Source: Bacillus smithii (lineage in GTDB: Bacteria; Bacillota; Bacilli; Bacillales; DSM-4216). Taken from it: DNA of 64,000 nucleotides. Positions 8,492 through 17,408 of this stretch are shown piece after piece. Positions within the stretch are counted from its first letter, which is position 1. Each line of letters opens with the position of its first letter. The notes beneath the pieces are model-generated. The model was not told the DNA's origin. It saw only the letters and a program-made list of their open reading frames with translations, and ran no database searches. Made by a program: the position numbers and the translations under genes. The DNA is taken from the NCBI RefSeq assembly GCF_001050115.1, contig NZ_CP012024.1:2832001-2896000 (forward strand), read 5' to 3'.

Positions 8492-8590
8492 CTAATGGTA
8501 GCCGTTTTGGCCATTAGCTGAACCGGATGTTTTTCCTTTCGGCTTTTGCTTGCTGTTTTGTTTCGTTCCGCCGTCTTTTTTCTTAGCCAA
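8492..8590 (-). CDS. Very small lysine-rich protein, possibly spore-associated
   Basis: A 32-aa frame from a TTG start (8588-8590) with a strong GGAGGG ribosome site. The product begins (M)-A-K-K-K-D-G-G-T-K-Q-N-S-K-Q-K and ends G-Q-N-G-Y-H: highly basic, no hydrophobic core, rich in K, Q, N, S and G. This composition is like the minor small acid-soluble spore proteins of Bacillaceae (SspL to SspP type), but I do not recognise a specific member. It lies alone between yeeN and the nitroreductase gene, transcribed towards the hairpin at 8294-8337. Confidence 0.55.
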   Translation of the reverse strand: MAKKKDGGTKQNSKQKPKGKTSGSANGQNGYH

Positions 8591-8790
8591 CGAACTCCCT
8601 CCTTCGCATATAGGTAACATGCATTCCTTAATATGTGCAAAAAACGGAAGAAAATTTATCCCTTATTTACAAGAAAAGAGCGTTGATTACATCCTGCTGA
8701 GAACACTCGCCCTTTATGCCTCGATTGGTCTACTCTCCATCCTTCGAGAAAAAATCCTATTTATTCCCTTTAGTACATTTTTAAAGCATA

Positions 8791-8822
8791 AAAAAACCCA
8801 GCAACCTTTGTTGTTGCTGGAT
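8791..8822 (-). terminator. Terminator of yeeN
   Basis: CCAGCAAC/GTTGCTGG hairpin with a T-run (minus strand GGGTTTTTT) about 30 bp after the yeeN stop codon. Confidence 0.85.
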
Positions 8823-8849
8823 CGTTCTTTTTGGGCAAATACTCGGAAG

Positions 8850-9569
8850 TTATTCCCCTAAATCCACATTGTGGTACACTTGCTGAACATCTTCTAAATC
8901 TTCTAATGCGTCAATCATTTTTTCAAATTTGGCTTGATCTTCTTCTGAAAGGGTGACGTAATTTTGTGGAATCATCGTTAATTCCGCCACTTTAAAATCC
9001 GTTATTCCCACATTCTTGAATGCTTCTTGAACGGCATGAAATTGATCAGGGTCAGCATATACGATAACCGTGTCATCTTCTTCAAATACGTCCCGTACGT
9101 CCACATCTGCTTCTAATAATAATTCCAGCACTTCATCCGCTGTTTTCCCTTCGACTCCAATAACCGCCGTGGCATCAAACATATAAGCTACGGACCCGCT
9201 CACACCTAAATTACCGCCATTCTTTCCAAACGCTGCACGCACTTCTGACGCCGTACGATTCACATTATTCGTCAGTGCGTCCACGATCACCATCGATCCA
9301 TTTGGTCCGAATCCTTCATAACGAAGTTCATCGTAGTTTTCATCGGAACCGCCCTTCGCTTTTTCAATCGCACGTTCAATAATCGCTTTAGGCACATTAT
9401 ACGTTTTCGCACGTTCCAGTACCACTTTTAACGCACGGTTGGCTTCCGGATCCGGTTCTCCTTGCCGGGCCGCTACATAAATTTCACGTCCAAATTTCGC
9501 ATAAATACGACTCATATTCGCATCTTTCGCAGCTTTTTTATCTTTTATATTATTCCATTTACGTCCCAT
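8850..9569 (-). CDS. yeeN: YebC/PmpR-family protein YeeN (translation/transcription modulator)
   Basis: 239-aa member of the YebC/PmpR family, three-domain proteins first described as DNA-binding regulators and more recently shown to help ribosomes through difficult motifs such as polyproline. The N-terminus [16 protein letters not shown] is the shorter YeeN type of Bacillus, not the M-A-G-H-S-K-W-N-N-I of the YrbC type. [14 protein letters not shown], the N-N-V-N-R-T motif and the C-terminal [13 protein letters not shown] are conserved. The start at 9569 is chosen because 20 upstream in-frame residues have no family counterpart. Single gene with its own terminator. Confidence 0.93.
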   Translation of the reverse strand: MGRKWNNIKDKKAAKDANMSRIYAKFGREIYVAARQGEPDPEANRALKVVLERAKTYNVPKAIIERAIEKAKGGSDENYDELRYEGFGPNGSMVIVDALTNNVNRTASEVRAAFGKNGGNLGVSGSVAYMFDATAVIGVEGKTADEVLELLLEADVDVRDVFEEDDTVIVYADPDQFHAVQEAFKNVGITDFKVAELTMIPQNYVTLSEEDQAKFEKMIDALEDLEDVQQVYHNVDLGE

Positions 9570-9973
9570 GAAGTTCCACTCTCTTTCCGACACAAAATGA
9601 TTCACAACACTTTTAAAACATCCATTCAAGGTGTGGAGACGGAATTTTTCATAAAAACCACTAAATCATATGAAGATGACGCACTTATCTGCTTTTGAAT
9701 TATACACCAATTGCATAGGTGGTTTCGAGTGTTGTTTCATACGTTTCAAGAAAAAGATACAATATCTTCTATTCCGCCTGTTTTTTCCTTATTCCAGGAT
9801 GAAACATGAAGGAATGCCGTTTTTACTGCTTTTCACGCAAAATTTACTATCATTTTCCGATTCAGAAAAATATGGATAAGTTTTTTTATCCTTTACGGAA
9901 ACGATCCTTTTGCTATTAAATTTTACTGAGACAAGATCCCTGCCAAACACATTGGTGAAACGGCAAAAAAAGG
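9570..9973. other. Intergenic stretch, no gene seen
   Basis: AT-rich spacer between yeeN and the efflux operon. Short plus-strand frames lack ribosome sites and recognisable content. Confidence 0.5.
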
Positions 9974-10012
9974 ACCATCAGCAGAAAAGCAAGTTTCTGC
10001 TGATGGTTTTTA
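9974..10012. terminator. Perfect 14-bp terminator hairpin, bidirectional
   Basis: ACCATCAGCAGAAA (9974-9987) and TTTCTGCTGATGGT (9994-10007) form a perfect stem with a 6-base loop. T residues follow on the plus strand and CCTTTTTTT on the minus strand, where it closes the four-gene efflux operon. Confidence 0.9.
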
Positions 10013-10393
10013 TTGGTCATCTTGATCTTTATTCATCAAACGCAAAGCTTCCCGATATTGATCATCTTTTATGGGATCTTCCACTTTTGAAGGATTTTCC
10101 TCATCTGAATGGTCGGCGTCTTTCGAAACTTGCTTCCAAAAGTTTTTCAGCACTTGCCGATACTCGTCATCCGCCATGATCGATTGAAGATCTTCATCCT
10201 CGTGATGCCGGACATGATCGTCAGATTGGGGGAGCGGCGGCCGATCTGTTCCGGACTCTTCCTCTTCTTGACGTTGAGTACGTTCTTCCTCCGATCGGCC
10301 TGATGGTTCCTTAGTGACGGCACGGGTATTGACGGTCACTAAACCGGTGAGTACCAAAATCGAAAGGATGATACAAATAATCGTTGTCAGCAT
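10010..10393 (-). CDS. Membrane-anchored acidic protein of unknown function
   Basis: 127 aa with a single N-terminal hydrophobic helix (residues 2-20) and a strongly hydrophilic tail: E/R/Q/S-rich linker, then an acidic region with two copies of a short D-(D/E)-x-Y-R-(Q/E)-x-L motif (D-D-E-Y-R-Q-V-L and D-D-Q-Y-R-E-A-L). The repeat is visible in sequence; its role is unknown. It is the last gene of the efflux operon, 12 bp after the WrbA-like gene and directly before a strong terminator. Probably a type-II-like bitopic protein with the tail outside or inside undecided. Confidence 0.65.
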   Translation of the reverse strand: MLTTIICIILSILVLTGLVTVNTRAVTKEPSGRSEEERTQRQEEEESGTDRPPLPQSDDHVRHHEDEDLQSIMADDEYRQVLKNFWKQVSKDADHSDEENPSKVEDPIKDDQYREALRLMNKDQDDQ

Positions 10394-10405
10394 CCGGTCA
10401 TCCCC

Positions 10406-10936
10406 CTATTCTTCCTCTGCCATTTTCTTGGCCACCCGAGCCACCCGCTCACCAAGGGCCCTTCCCAATTCCAACCCATTGTTGTCAATCGGTTCAGGGG
10501 AGTCAGGCGGACAGCTGATTCCCACGCCATAATATGAACCGTAAAAAGCATTTTCAGGAATATTACCCGGCAAGCCGACGACAATCATTCCATGGTGAAG
10601 CATGGGGGTGATCAAATTCAGCATGGTGGATTCAACACCGCCGTGAATCGTAGCAGTCGTGCAAAAAACGGCTCCAACTTTATTCACCAGCTTTCCTTCC
10701 GCCCAAAGGTAGCCGAGACGGTCAATCCAAGTTTTCAAGCCTGAACTGACCGTGCCAAAATGTCCCGGTCCTCCCCAAATAATGGCATCCATTTCCGGAA
10801 GTTTATAAATATCGGCATCCTTCACATGATCGATGAGGACTTCCGCTCCGGGCACTTTCTTCGCACCCTCCGCAATGGCTTCAGCGAGAGTTTTGGTATG
10901 CCCGCCTTCGCTGTCATACACCACATAAATTTTCAT
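10406..10936 (-). CDS. WrbA-like flavodoxin-family NAD(P)H:quinone oxidoreductase
   Basis: 176-aa flavodoxin-fold protein. The N-terminal FMN phosphate loop [12 protein letters not shown], the G-G-P-G-H-F-G-T segment and the [10 protein letters not shown]-x-E-S-T motif match the WrbA/flavodoxin oxidoreductase group, which reduces quinones by two electrons and so limits redox cycling. It follows the MFS exporter by 33 bp and precedes the acidic membrane protein by 12 bp on the same strand, so it is probably co-transcribed with the efflux genes. That would combine detoxification of quinone-like compounds with their export. Start ATG has an AGGAGGG site. Confidence 0.87.
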   Translation of the reverse strand: MKIYVVYDSEGGHTKTLAEAIAEGAKKVPGAEVLIDHVKDADIYKLPEMDAIIWGGPGHFGTVSSGLKTWIDRLGYLWAEGKLVNKVGAVFCTTATIHGGVESTMLNLITPMLHHGMIVVGLPGNIPENAFYGSYYGVGISCPPDSPEPIDNNGLELGRALGERVARVAKKMAEEE

Positions 10937-10969
10937 TGGGTCTACCCTCCTGTTCTTTGAAACTTAAGC

Positions 10970-12592
10970 TTACACTTCCTTCGGCCGCTCAGAAGGAGAA
11001 GGAAGCATCGGAACATTCCGCTTTCTTTTTGCCGCTTTATCGCGTACTTTGTCTTTTCGGACATCGCGCAAAAATAGACTTAGGATGAGCCCGACGATAC
11101 ATAACCCGGTTGCCCAATAAAAGGCATCATTAATTCCGTTCACATTGGCTTTCAGCAAGATTTGGCTGTAAAGCGAAAAAACAGAAAGTTGCTGAGCCAT
11201 TTCCACCGGCAAATGCGTCGCCCCCGCCATCGAATGGACAAAAGCTTGAAACGACTGCATAAACGTTGGATCAGCTGTGCTCATGCCATCCGCCAAGTTC
11301 GCATAATGGAAATTGGTTCTGTTGGAATAGATAGTGGTAATTAAACTGGTTCCTAACGCACCGGATATTTGGCGAAGCGTATTCGTCATCGCCGTTCCAT
11401 GGCTGTTCAAATGTTTAGGCAATTGATTCATTCCGGCTGTCATAATTGGCATCATCAATAGAGACATCCCAAAAGAACGAATCATGTAAAGGCCTAAAAT
11501 ATGTTCATAAGAAGTATGGATGGATAAGCGAGTAAATTCATAGGTTGTCAAGATCGTGACAATTAAGCCAACTGCTGCAAGCGGCCGCGGTCCTACTTTA
11601 TCAAACAGCATACCTGAGACGGGCGACATCACCATCATAACAAGTGCACCCGGAAGCATTAACAATCCGGCCTGAAGCGGTGTAAATCCCCGCAAATTTT
11701 GCAAATAAATCGGCAGCAAGAAAATGCCTGCAAACATGGCCACTGTGATGATCGCGCTAATCACATTGGATAACGAAAACATGTCGTATTTAAAGACACG
11801 AAAATCAAGAATTGGTTTTTTCGATGTTAATTGTTGAATGACAAAGGCTACAATGCCTATCAAACCAATGACAATCGTTGTGAGGACAACAGGATCCGTC
11901 CATCCGTCTGTTCCCGCTTCACTGACTCCATATAATAGCGAAGCCACGCCTATTAAAGACAATAAAGCTCCCAAATAATCGAGTTTGATCTTTTTCGGCT
12001 CCATAATGTTTCGCAAGGTAAAGAAGGAAATCAGAATGATTAAAATTCCCAGCGGCACCATGGCGTAAAACATAATACGCCAAGAATAGTTTTCAATCAC
12101 CCATCCTGATAAAGTAGGGCCGATGGCAGGCGCAAACATCATCGCCAAACCGAAAATCCCCATCCCTCTTCCGCGCATTTCCGGAGGGAAAACAAACATA
12201 ATGATCGTCATAACGAGAGGCTGCATCACTCCGCCGCCAATCGCTTGAATTAAACGACCGATTAACATGGTGGAAAAATTAGGGGCAATTCCGCATATAA
12301 AAGTCCCCAACGTAAAAAATACCATGGCCACTAAAAACAAAATCCGGGTGCCGAAACGTTCGATTAAAAAGGCTGACAACGGAATCAACGCTCCGTTGAC
12401 TAGCATGAATCCTGTAGACAGCCATTGGATCGTCGTAGCTCCAACCCCAAAATCCGTCATCATATGGGGCATGGCAACGCTTAGAAGCGTCTGATTCAAG
12501 ATGGCCAAAAACAGCCCCAGCATGAGGACCGCCAATAACGGGATATGCTGTCGGATTCCTCGGTTCGTTGTATCAGCTGATTCAGAAGCCAT
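10970..12592 (-). CDS. DHA2-family (EmrB/QacA) multidrug exporter, 14 TM
   Basis: 540-aa major facilitator transporter of the 14-helix DHA2 class. Motif C-like and motif A-like regions are visible: L-N-Q-T-L-L-S-V-A-M-P in helix 1, L-I-E-R-F-G-T-R between helices 2 and 3, and G-R-L-I-Q-A-I-G-G-G before the motif-C region P-A-I-G-P-T-L-S-G. Hydrophobic segments continue to residue ~510, then a basic tail. It lies 36 bp after an HlyD-type adaptor gene, the typical EmrA-EmrB arrangement, in which the adaptor assists export across the envelope. Regulation by the divergent MarR-type gene at 14199 is likely. AAAGGAGG precedes the ATG. Confidence 0.92.
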   Translation of the reverse strand: MASESADTTNRGIRQHIPLLAVLMLGLFLAILNQTLLSVAMPHMMTDFGVGATTIQWLSTGFMLVNGALIPLSAFLIERFGTRILFLVAMVFFTLGTFICGIAPNFSTMLIGRLIQAIGGGVMQPLVMTIIMFVFPPEMRGRGMGIFGLAMMFAPAIGPTLSGWVIENYSWRIMFYAMVPLGILIILISFFTLRNIMEPKKIKLDYLGALLSLIGVASLLYGVSEAGTDGWTDPVVLTTIVIGLIGIVAFVIQQLTSKKPILDFRVFKYDMFSLSNVISAIITVAMFAGIFLLPIYLQNLRGFTPLQAGLLMLPGALVMMVMSPVSGMLFDKVGPRPLAAVGLIVTILTTYEFTRLSIHTSYEHILGLYMIRSFGMSLLMMPIMTAGMNQLPKHLNSHGTAMTNTLRQISGALGTSLITTIYSNRTNFHYANLADGMSTADPTFMQSFQAFVHSMAGATHLPVEMAQQLSVFSLYSQILLKANVNGINDAFYWATGLCIVGLILSLFLRDVRKDKVRDKAAKRKRNVPMLPSPSERPKEV

Positions 12593-12628
12593 TCTCGACT
12601 GCCTCCTTTCCGATTGAATTCATGACGA

Positions 12629-13264
12629 TTATTTAGAAATTTTCACTTCTGCGTTCATGCCAGGCAGAACTTTATCCGATGGATCTTTGATCGAAATTTT
12701 CACCGGAACTTTTTGTGTAACTTTTGTGTAGTTTCCGCTGGAATTTTGTTCAGGTAATAAGGAGAAAACAGAGTTCGTTGCATAGCCGATTTCTTCTACT
12801 TTGCCATCAAATGTTGTATCCGGATCGCCATCCACCGTTATGGTCACTTTATCTCCTTTTTCAATGTCCTTAAGATCGGTTTCTTTAATATTGGCTACAA
12901 TGTAGAGATGACTCAAGTCAGCTGTTTGAGCCAACGTTTGTCCCGCTTGAACAATTTGATTTTTTTGCACTTGATTTTTAATAATGGTCCCTTTTTCAGG
13001 AGATGTTACCGGAATCGTCGTTTTGCCGTCTGAAATTTTCCCAAGCAAATCGTCCTTCAAAACTTTATCTCCTTCTTCTCCGGTCCAGTCCACTAATTTG
13101 CCGGAAGCTGTCGCCACAACCGGAACCATATCCGCTGATACTTTTGCATCATCGGTTTTCAAGTAGTTCGTGGTTTGATAGTAATAATAAGCTCCTCCTG
13201 CCAACAACAAGATCACGACAATGATCCCTACTAAATTCAATAGAACTAAACGTCCTCTTGACAT
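12629..13264 (-). CDS. HlyD/EmrA-type membrane fusion adaptor of the efflux pump
   Basis: 211-aa bitopic adaptor: one N-terminal membrane helix (about residues 8-28), then a biotinyl-lipoyl-like half-motif (V-S-A-D-M-V-P-V-V-A-T-A-S-G-K-L), the partner half (G-T-I-I-K-N-Q-V) and a C-terminal beta-barrel ending P-G-M-N-A-E-V-K-I-S. It is shorter than Gram-negative EmrA because the long alpha-hairpin is missing, as expected for a Gram-positive without an outer membrane. First gene of the operon with the DHA2 exporter; a GGAG ribosome site precedes the ATG. Confidence 0.88.
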   Translation of the reverse strand: MSRGRLVLLNLVGIIVVILLLAGGAYYYYQTTNYLKTDDAKVSADMVPVVATASGKLVDWTGEEGDKVLKDDLLGKISDGKTTIPVTSPEKGTIIKNQVQKNQIVQAGQTLAQTADLSHLYIVANIKETDLKDIEKGDKVTITVDGDPDTTFDGKVEEIGYATNSVFSLLPEQNSSGNYTKVTQKVPVKISIKDPSDKVLPGMNAEVKISK

Positions 13265-14130
13265 TCTCTTTTTCTCCTTTCATCTCTTTATACTTACTCT
13301 ATGCATTTAACATAAATAGAAACCGGAAGTTTTTCACAAAAAACCTCCATGAAGCGATCCTAATATAAATGAGTCATTTCCATCCCTTAGAACAAAAAAA
13401 TTCCTGTGAAAGGTTTTTTTTTGCTCAAGACACCTTATCGCCACCCCTTTGAAAAACCGCATTTCTTCTTTGGCGATACTGGTTTTTAAAAATCCTGAAT
13501 GATTGAAAATCCTCCACCCAGGATCCGCCGTTTCAATCAAACCGTTCGAAAACAATTCCAGTCGCAAGAGGCTTATTTCTTCGCCCATAGCCATTCTTTT
13601 GAAACAAATTTCCGAAAGAACTAGCAATCTCCCAACTTCCTATTTGTGGATTAGTTCACAATCCCTTTTTTAGCCATAAACCATGCTAAAGAACTGAAAC
13701 GGATGGTTAACCTTTTTTCCATTGTCTGCATATAAAAGGTCGCCGCTTTTGAAATTTCGTCAACCATACGGAATGGAAACGACCGATGGTGAACGGTTCA
13801 AGTATTCTTATTGAAGTGAGCACTTGATTTTTTATGGATGGATGACAGCGATCCAATCATGCCTACTCCTCGGCGATGGAATGAATCAGGTCATGTTGAT
13901 GGCACTCGGCTCACTCCTTTCCTAAATAAAAATTTAAGCGATTTAAATATTATTACAGACAAGTTCACAATGTCAACCATTTTGTCACAATTTTTTTCTT
14001 GGATTCTTGCTCTTTTCGAAACGAGAAAAATGCGTCTGATCTCCCAATAAAAGCGCATTTATGAGAATAAAAAAATAAAAGTAGTACCTTCTGGCCAAAT
14101 CATCCTACTTTTTATTTGTCTTGTGAAAGT
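13265..14130. other. Long intergenic region between efflux operon and marR-type gene
   Basis: About 870 bp with no supported gene. A 97-codon minus-strand frame at 13334-13627 exists but lacks a ribosome site and any family resemblance. A hairpin with arms near AAATAAAAGTAG/CTACTTTTTATTT (14073-14117) lies near the right end. The unusual length may host regulatory sites for the efflux operon. Confidence 0.5.
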
Positions 14131-14159
14131 TTGACAACACCTTTTAAATTGTTTAATAT
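14131..14159 (+). promoter_or_regulatory. Sigma-A promoter of the MarR-type regulator
   Basis: Perfect -35 TTGACA (14131-14136), 17-base spacer and -10 TAATAT (14154-14159), about 40 bp before the start codon. The AT-rich, partly symmetric spacer could hold an autoregulatory MarR operator, which I cannot define. Confidence 0.7.
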
Positions 14160-14198
14160 TTAATTATGTAAAATATCAGCAGGGATATGAGAGGACGA

Positions 14199-14660
14199 AT
14201 GAAGATGCTCCAATACGAAAAAGAGTTTTTAGATAAAATGGAAATGATTATGGTTTCTATTAGTAAAAAACTGCGCCCATTGATAGAAAAAAATATGCAG
14301 CCATTCGGGATTACCGGGCCCCAGTATCATATCATGAAAATGTTGAAGCGCGAAGGTCCTGCCCGAGCGACTCAATTAGCAGACATGATGAATGTGAAAC
14401 CAAGCGCCATTACTGTGATCATTGATCGATTAATTGAACGCGGGCTTGTCGAAAGGTGCCACTCCGACACAGATCGACGAGTAGTCATGATGCAATTGAC
14501 GAAAGCCGGCGAAGAGCTGGTGGAAACTGTCAGTGTATCTTTCAGTCAACTGATGGGCACCTTTTTTTCTCATTTTTCCAACGCGGAATTGATGACCTTT
14601 TACCAATTATATAAAAAGCTCGATCAAGTCATCGACGAGGTTTTGTCCGAAGAAAAATGA
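14199..14660 (+). CDS. MarR-family transcriptional regulator
   Basis: About 153-aa winged-helix regulator. The recognition region is clear: G-P-A-R-A-T-Q-L-A-D-M-M-N-V-K-P-S-A-I-T-V-I-I-D-R-L followed by the wing R-C-H-S-D-T-D-R-R-V-V-M-M-Q-L-T, the standard MarR D-x-R-D/R wing. MarR proteins usually repress a neighbouring efflux or detoxification operon and release DNA when bound by phenolic ligands; here the natural target is the emrAB-like operon transcribed in the opposite direction. Start candidates are 14187, 14199 and 14205; GAGAGG is best placed for 14199 or 14205. Confidence 0.9.
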   Translation: MKMLQYEKEFLDKMEMIMVSISKKLRPLIEKNMQPFGITGPQYHIMKMLKREGPARATQLADMMNVKPSAITVIIDRLIERGLVERCHSDTDRRVVMMQLTKAGEELVETVSVSFSQLMGTFFSHFSNAELMTFYQLYKKLDQVIDEVLSEEK

Positions 14661-14712
14661 TCCCCTTTTGAAAGCAGGATAGATCAACGTCGAACAAAAA
14701 GTCGGTTCCTGC

Positions 14713-15816
14713 TTAGGAGCCGGCTTTATCGATCCGCCATTTCGTTTTTGCATCAAAAAAGCAGGATTTCTCCAGTTGAAAACGAAACGCCGCCTGTTCT
14801 CCCGCTTTCCATCCTTTATCGGAAGGCACTTTGGCTAAACATGGTTGACCTCCGACGTGAAAAGACAAGATGGTTTCGGCCCCCATAAACTCGACTAATT
14901 GAATATTCGCCGTCACGGTTGCAGAATCTGTCATCCCCTCAGAAAACGCGATAATGTGCTCCGGGCGAATGCCTAGAAGGACCGTTTGCCGATCATACCC
15001 GCGTGCTTTCAGAAACGATGCTTTCTGTTCCGGCAGCTTAAAAAACAGGTCGCCGATCTGAAAGAAACCATTTTCCAACCTTCCAACGAAAAAATTCATC
15101 GCGGGGGAACCGATAAATTCGCCGACAAATTGATTAGCCGGATTTTCATACACTTCTTGCGGTGTTCCCACCTGCTGAATTTCTCCCTCTTTCATGACAA
15201 CCAGCCTTGTCCCCAACGTCATGGCCTCTACCTGATCATGCGTTACATAAATAGAAGTCGTTTTTAGTTGTTGATGAAGCTTTTTAATTTCATTTCGCAT
15301 TTGAACCCGGAGCATCGCATCTAAATTGGATAGCGGCTCATCGAATAAAAACGCCTGCGGATGACGAACGATGGCCCTTCCCAGCGCTACCCGCTGCCGC
15401 TCGCCTCCCGACAACTCCCTCGGCTTCCGATCCAGTTTTCCTTTTAACCCCATCACATCTGCCGCCCATCGCACCCGCTTATCGATCTCTGATTTAGGGA
15501 GTTTTTGCAGCTTTAAACTGAAAGCCATATTTCCGTAAACGGTCATATGGGGGTACAAAGCGTAATGTTGAAACACCATGGCCAAGTCACGGTCTTTCGG
15601 TGGAATGTTGTTGATTAATTTTCCGTCTAAATATAAATTCCCTTTTGTAATCTCTTCAAGCCCCGCAGCCATTCGCAGCACCGTTGATTTTCCGCTTCCA
15701 GACGGCCCTACAATCACGAGAAACTCTTGATCTGAAATATGTAATGAAAAATCCCTTACCGCCTTTATGCCGCCGTGATACACTTTAGAAACGTGTTCAA
15801 ACCGGATGTCAGCCAT
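14713..15816 (-). CDS. Sugar ABC transporter ATP-binding protein (MsmX/UgpC type)
   Basis: 367-aa ATPase subunit: Walker A G-P-S-G-S-G-K-S-T, Q-loop V-F-Q-H-Y-A-L-Y-P-H, signature L-S-G-G-E-R-Q-R, Walker B L-F-D-E-P-L-S-N-L-D, H-loop Y-V-T-H-D-Q-V-E-A, then a C-terminal TOBE/MOP domain. This long type energises sugar importers; B. subtilis MsmX serves several permeases from a separate locus. No permease or binding protein gene is adjacent here, which fits a shared, stand-alone ATPase. A GGGGAAATG ribosome region precedes the ATG. Substrate cannot be told. Confidence 0.9.
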   Translation of the reverse strand: MADIRFEHVSKVYHGGIKAVRDFSLHISDQEFLVIVGPSGSGKSTVLRMAAGLEEITKGNLYLDGKLINNIPPKDRDLAMVFQHYALYPHMTVYGNMAFSLKLQKLPKSEIDKRVRWAADVMGLKGKLDRKPRELSGGERQRVALGRAIVRHPQAFLFDEPLSNLDAMLRVQMRNEIKKLHQQLKTTSIYVTHDQVEAMTLGTRLVVMKEGEIQQVGTPQEVYENPANQFVGEFIGSPAMNFFVGRLENGFFQIGDLFFKLPEQKASFLKARGYDRQTVLLGIRPEHIIAFSEGMTDSATVTANIQLVEFMGAETILSFHVGGQPCLAKVPSDKGWKAGEQAAFRFQLEKSCFFDAKTKWRIDKAGS

Positions 15817-15929
15817 TCATCATTTCCCCTTCCCGAACGCCTTTCTCCCTTCAAGTATAAACTTTCCCATTTATGAAGCAAAAATTTTTTCGAATCGGAC
15901 ACACTATCAACGAAAGGAGGAATGCGATC

Positions 15930-16184
15930 ATGGCAAGAAACAACAGACCTCTTGTACCCGGTGCCAGAAAAGCGCTCGATCAGCTGAAAGCGAATATCGC
16001 CGGCACTTCTCGTCCCCAAGATGCCAAATTTGAAGCGGCAAAAGAAGCGGGCGTTCCGTTAAAAAAAGGGTATAACGGCGATCTGACATCTGAACAAGCC
16101 GGAAAAATCGGAGGAAAGATCGGCGGAAATATGGTGAAAAGATTGATTGAATTGGCAGAAGAAAACTTAACGAAAAGAAAATAA
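15930..16184 (+). CDS. Alpha/beta-type small acid-soluble spore protein
   Basis: 84-aa DNA-binding spore protein that coats the chromosome in dormant spores and protects it from UV and heat. The conserved K-F-E-A-A-K-E-A-G-V near the middle is the region of the germination protease (GPR) site, and L-T-S-E-Q-A-G-K-I-G-G-K-I-G-G-N-M-V-K-R-L-I-E is the typical second half. AAGGAGG stands nine bases before this ATG, which excludes the longer upstream frame. The N-terminal N-N-R-P-L-V-P-G-A-R-K-A-L is longer than in SspA/SspB. Presumably transcribed by forespore sigma-G; I did not assign the promoter. Confidence 0.93.
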   Translation: MARNNRPLVPGARKALDQLKANIAGTSRPQDAKFEAAKEAGVPLKKGYNGDLTSEQAGKIGGKIGGNMVKRLIELAEENLTKRK

Positions 16185-16188
16185 GCAC

Positions 16189-16232
16189 GTGGTCTCCTCC
16201 AAGCCCCTTATAAAGGAGGAGTCCTTTTTTCA
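16189..16232 (+). terminator. Terminator of the spore protein gene
   Basis: CTCCTCC and GGAGGAG arms around the loop AAGCCCCTTATAAA, followed by CCTTTTTT. Confidence 0.8.
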
Positions 16233-16326
16233 TTCGCTGTAAGTTTTGTGCTATAGTAATAGAATAGAAAACCGAATGTCGCTTCATTCTCAAAACCTAT
16301 GATTCAACCAAAGGGAGATGAAAACA

Positions 16327-17103
16327 ATGGGTTTAGTGAATAAGGGTATGACGGTTTTACATTTTGATGAAACATACAAACTGCAGTCAAAACTTCAGCT
16401 TTTTCCTCACGAAAACATTGACTTCTACGATCTCCAACACGTGAACTTATACTGCGAACAAGATTCTTTAACCAAAATTGAACAACGTCTTGCCGAAAGA
16501 CGGAAAAAAGGGATGACGCTGATCGGAAGCGGAAACTACCATTATGTCACATCCTCTTTGTTAAAAGAAATCAAAGAGCCCTTTACGCTTGTCTTATTCG
16601 ATCACCATCCTGACATCGGCCGTTCCGACGAATCAGACACGTTGCTTTCTTGCGGATCATGGGTATCCTATGCCCTAAAGAACATTCCCATGCTGAAAAA
16701 AGCCGTGATCATTGGACCAACCTCTCTTAAGAATCAGGATTCTTCTTTGCCTAACGCGACCATTTTTCCATACAACAGCCACAGAGTTTCTTCCAAGATG
16801 ATTCTTTCCAACATACCAACAAACACCGTTTATATCAGCATCGATAAAGATGTGCTCAAGAAAACAGACGCCATCACCAACTGGGATCAAGGACAAATGT
16901 CTCTCGCTTCATTGCTCCATCATATAGAGGCACTGCTGCAATATAAAAACGTATACGGAATGGACATTTGCGGAGAAGCAAAATTCTCGCCCGATCAGTA
17001 TTTCGATCCAAACTTTCAAGACGCCCTTCGCAAAAACGAATCCGCTAATATCAAAATTTTGCAAACTTTTTTTGAAGGAGCTTCCCATCTAAAAGGAGCA
17101 TAA
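16327..17103 (+). CDS. Arginase/agmatinase (ureohydrolase) family protein
   Basis: 258-aa ureohydrolase-fold protein. Metal-binding motifs of the family are recognisable: G-S-G-N-Y-H-Y-V-T (position of the G-G-x-H-S motif), L-F-D-H-H-P-D-I (D-x-H-x-D) and S-I-D-K-D-V-L-K (S-x-D-x-D-x-x-D region, the last aspartate not obvious). The variant motifs and short length set it apart from true arginases, so the substrate (arginine, agmatine, formiminoglutamate or another guanidino/amide compound) is open. The ATG at 16327 has GGGAG nine bases upstream, while the in-frame ATG at 16318 abuts that site. Followed by a terminator at 17278-17312. Confidence 0.78.
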   Translation: MGLVNKGMTVLHFDETYKLQSKLQLFPHENIDFYDLQHVNLYCEQDSLTKIEQRLAERRKKGMTLIGSGNYHYVTSSLLKEIKEPFTLVLFDHHPDIGRSDESDTLLSCGSWVSYALKNIPMLKKAVIIGPTSLKNQDSSLPNATIFPYNSHRVSSKMILSNIPTNTVYISIDKDVLKKTDAITNWDQGQMSLASLLHHIEALLQYKNVYGMDICGEAKFSPDQYFDPNFQDALRKNESANIKILQTFFEGASHLKGA

Positions 17104-17277
17104 CGAGACCGTCCTTTCATTCACAGTTGTCAGATTCCTCATTTATTAGCTGATTCAGCCAAAGTGTTATTTGCCACTTTTAACGGAAGTACTGGAATGG
17201 CCGCATAAAGAAGACTTCAAATCTTGATACTGAACCAGCTTGCATCGGCAGAGGGAAGCAAATCCGTTCGTTCATGC

Positions 17278-17312
17278 ACTGCTTTCCTTTCTCGGGAAAG
17301 CAGTTTTTATTT
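17278..17312 (+). terminator. Terminator downstream of the ureohydrolase gene
   Basis: ACTGCTTTCC pairs with GGGAAAGCAG(T), six-base loop, followed by TTTTTATTTT. The ~170 bp between the stop codon and this hairpin show no gene. Confidence 0.8.
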
Positions 17313-17408
17313 TGCTTGAACGGCAGTCCTGCCATACAGATTGAAAAGGTCCATAATCATAAATGAAGGAACCTTTCAAAAAATTTTTGCCAAGAGGAGG
17401 AAGAACAA

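Noticed and set aside
13334-13627. 97-codon minus-strand ORF in the long gap before the marR-type gene
   Set aside because: No ribosome site, no family resemblance, and T-rich low-complexity parts; kept as intergenic.
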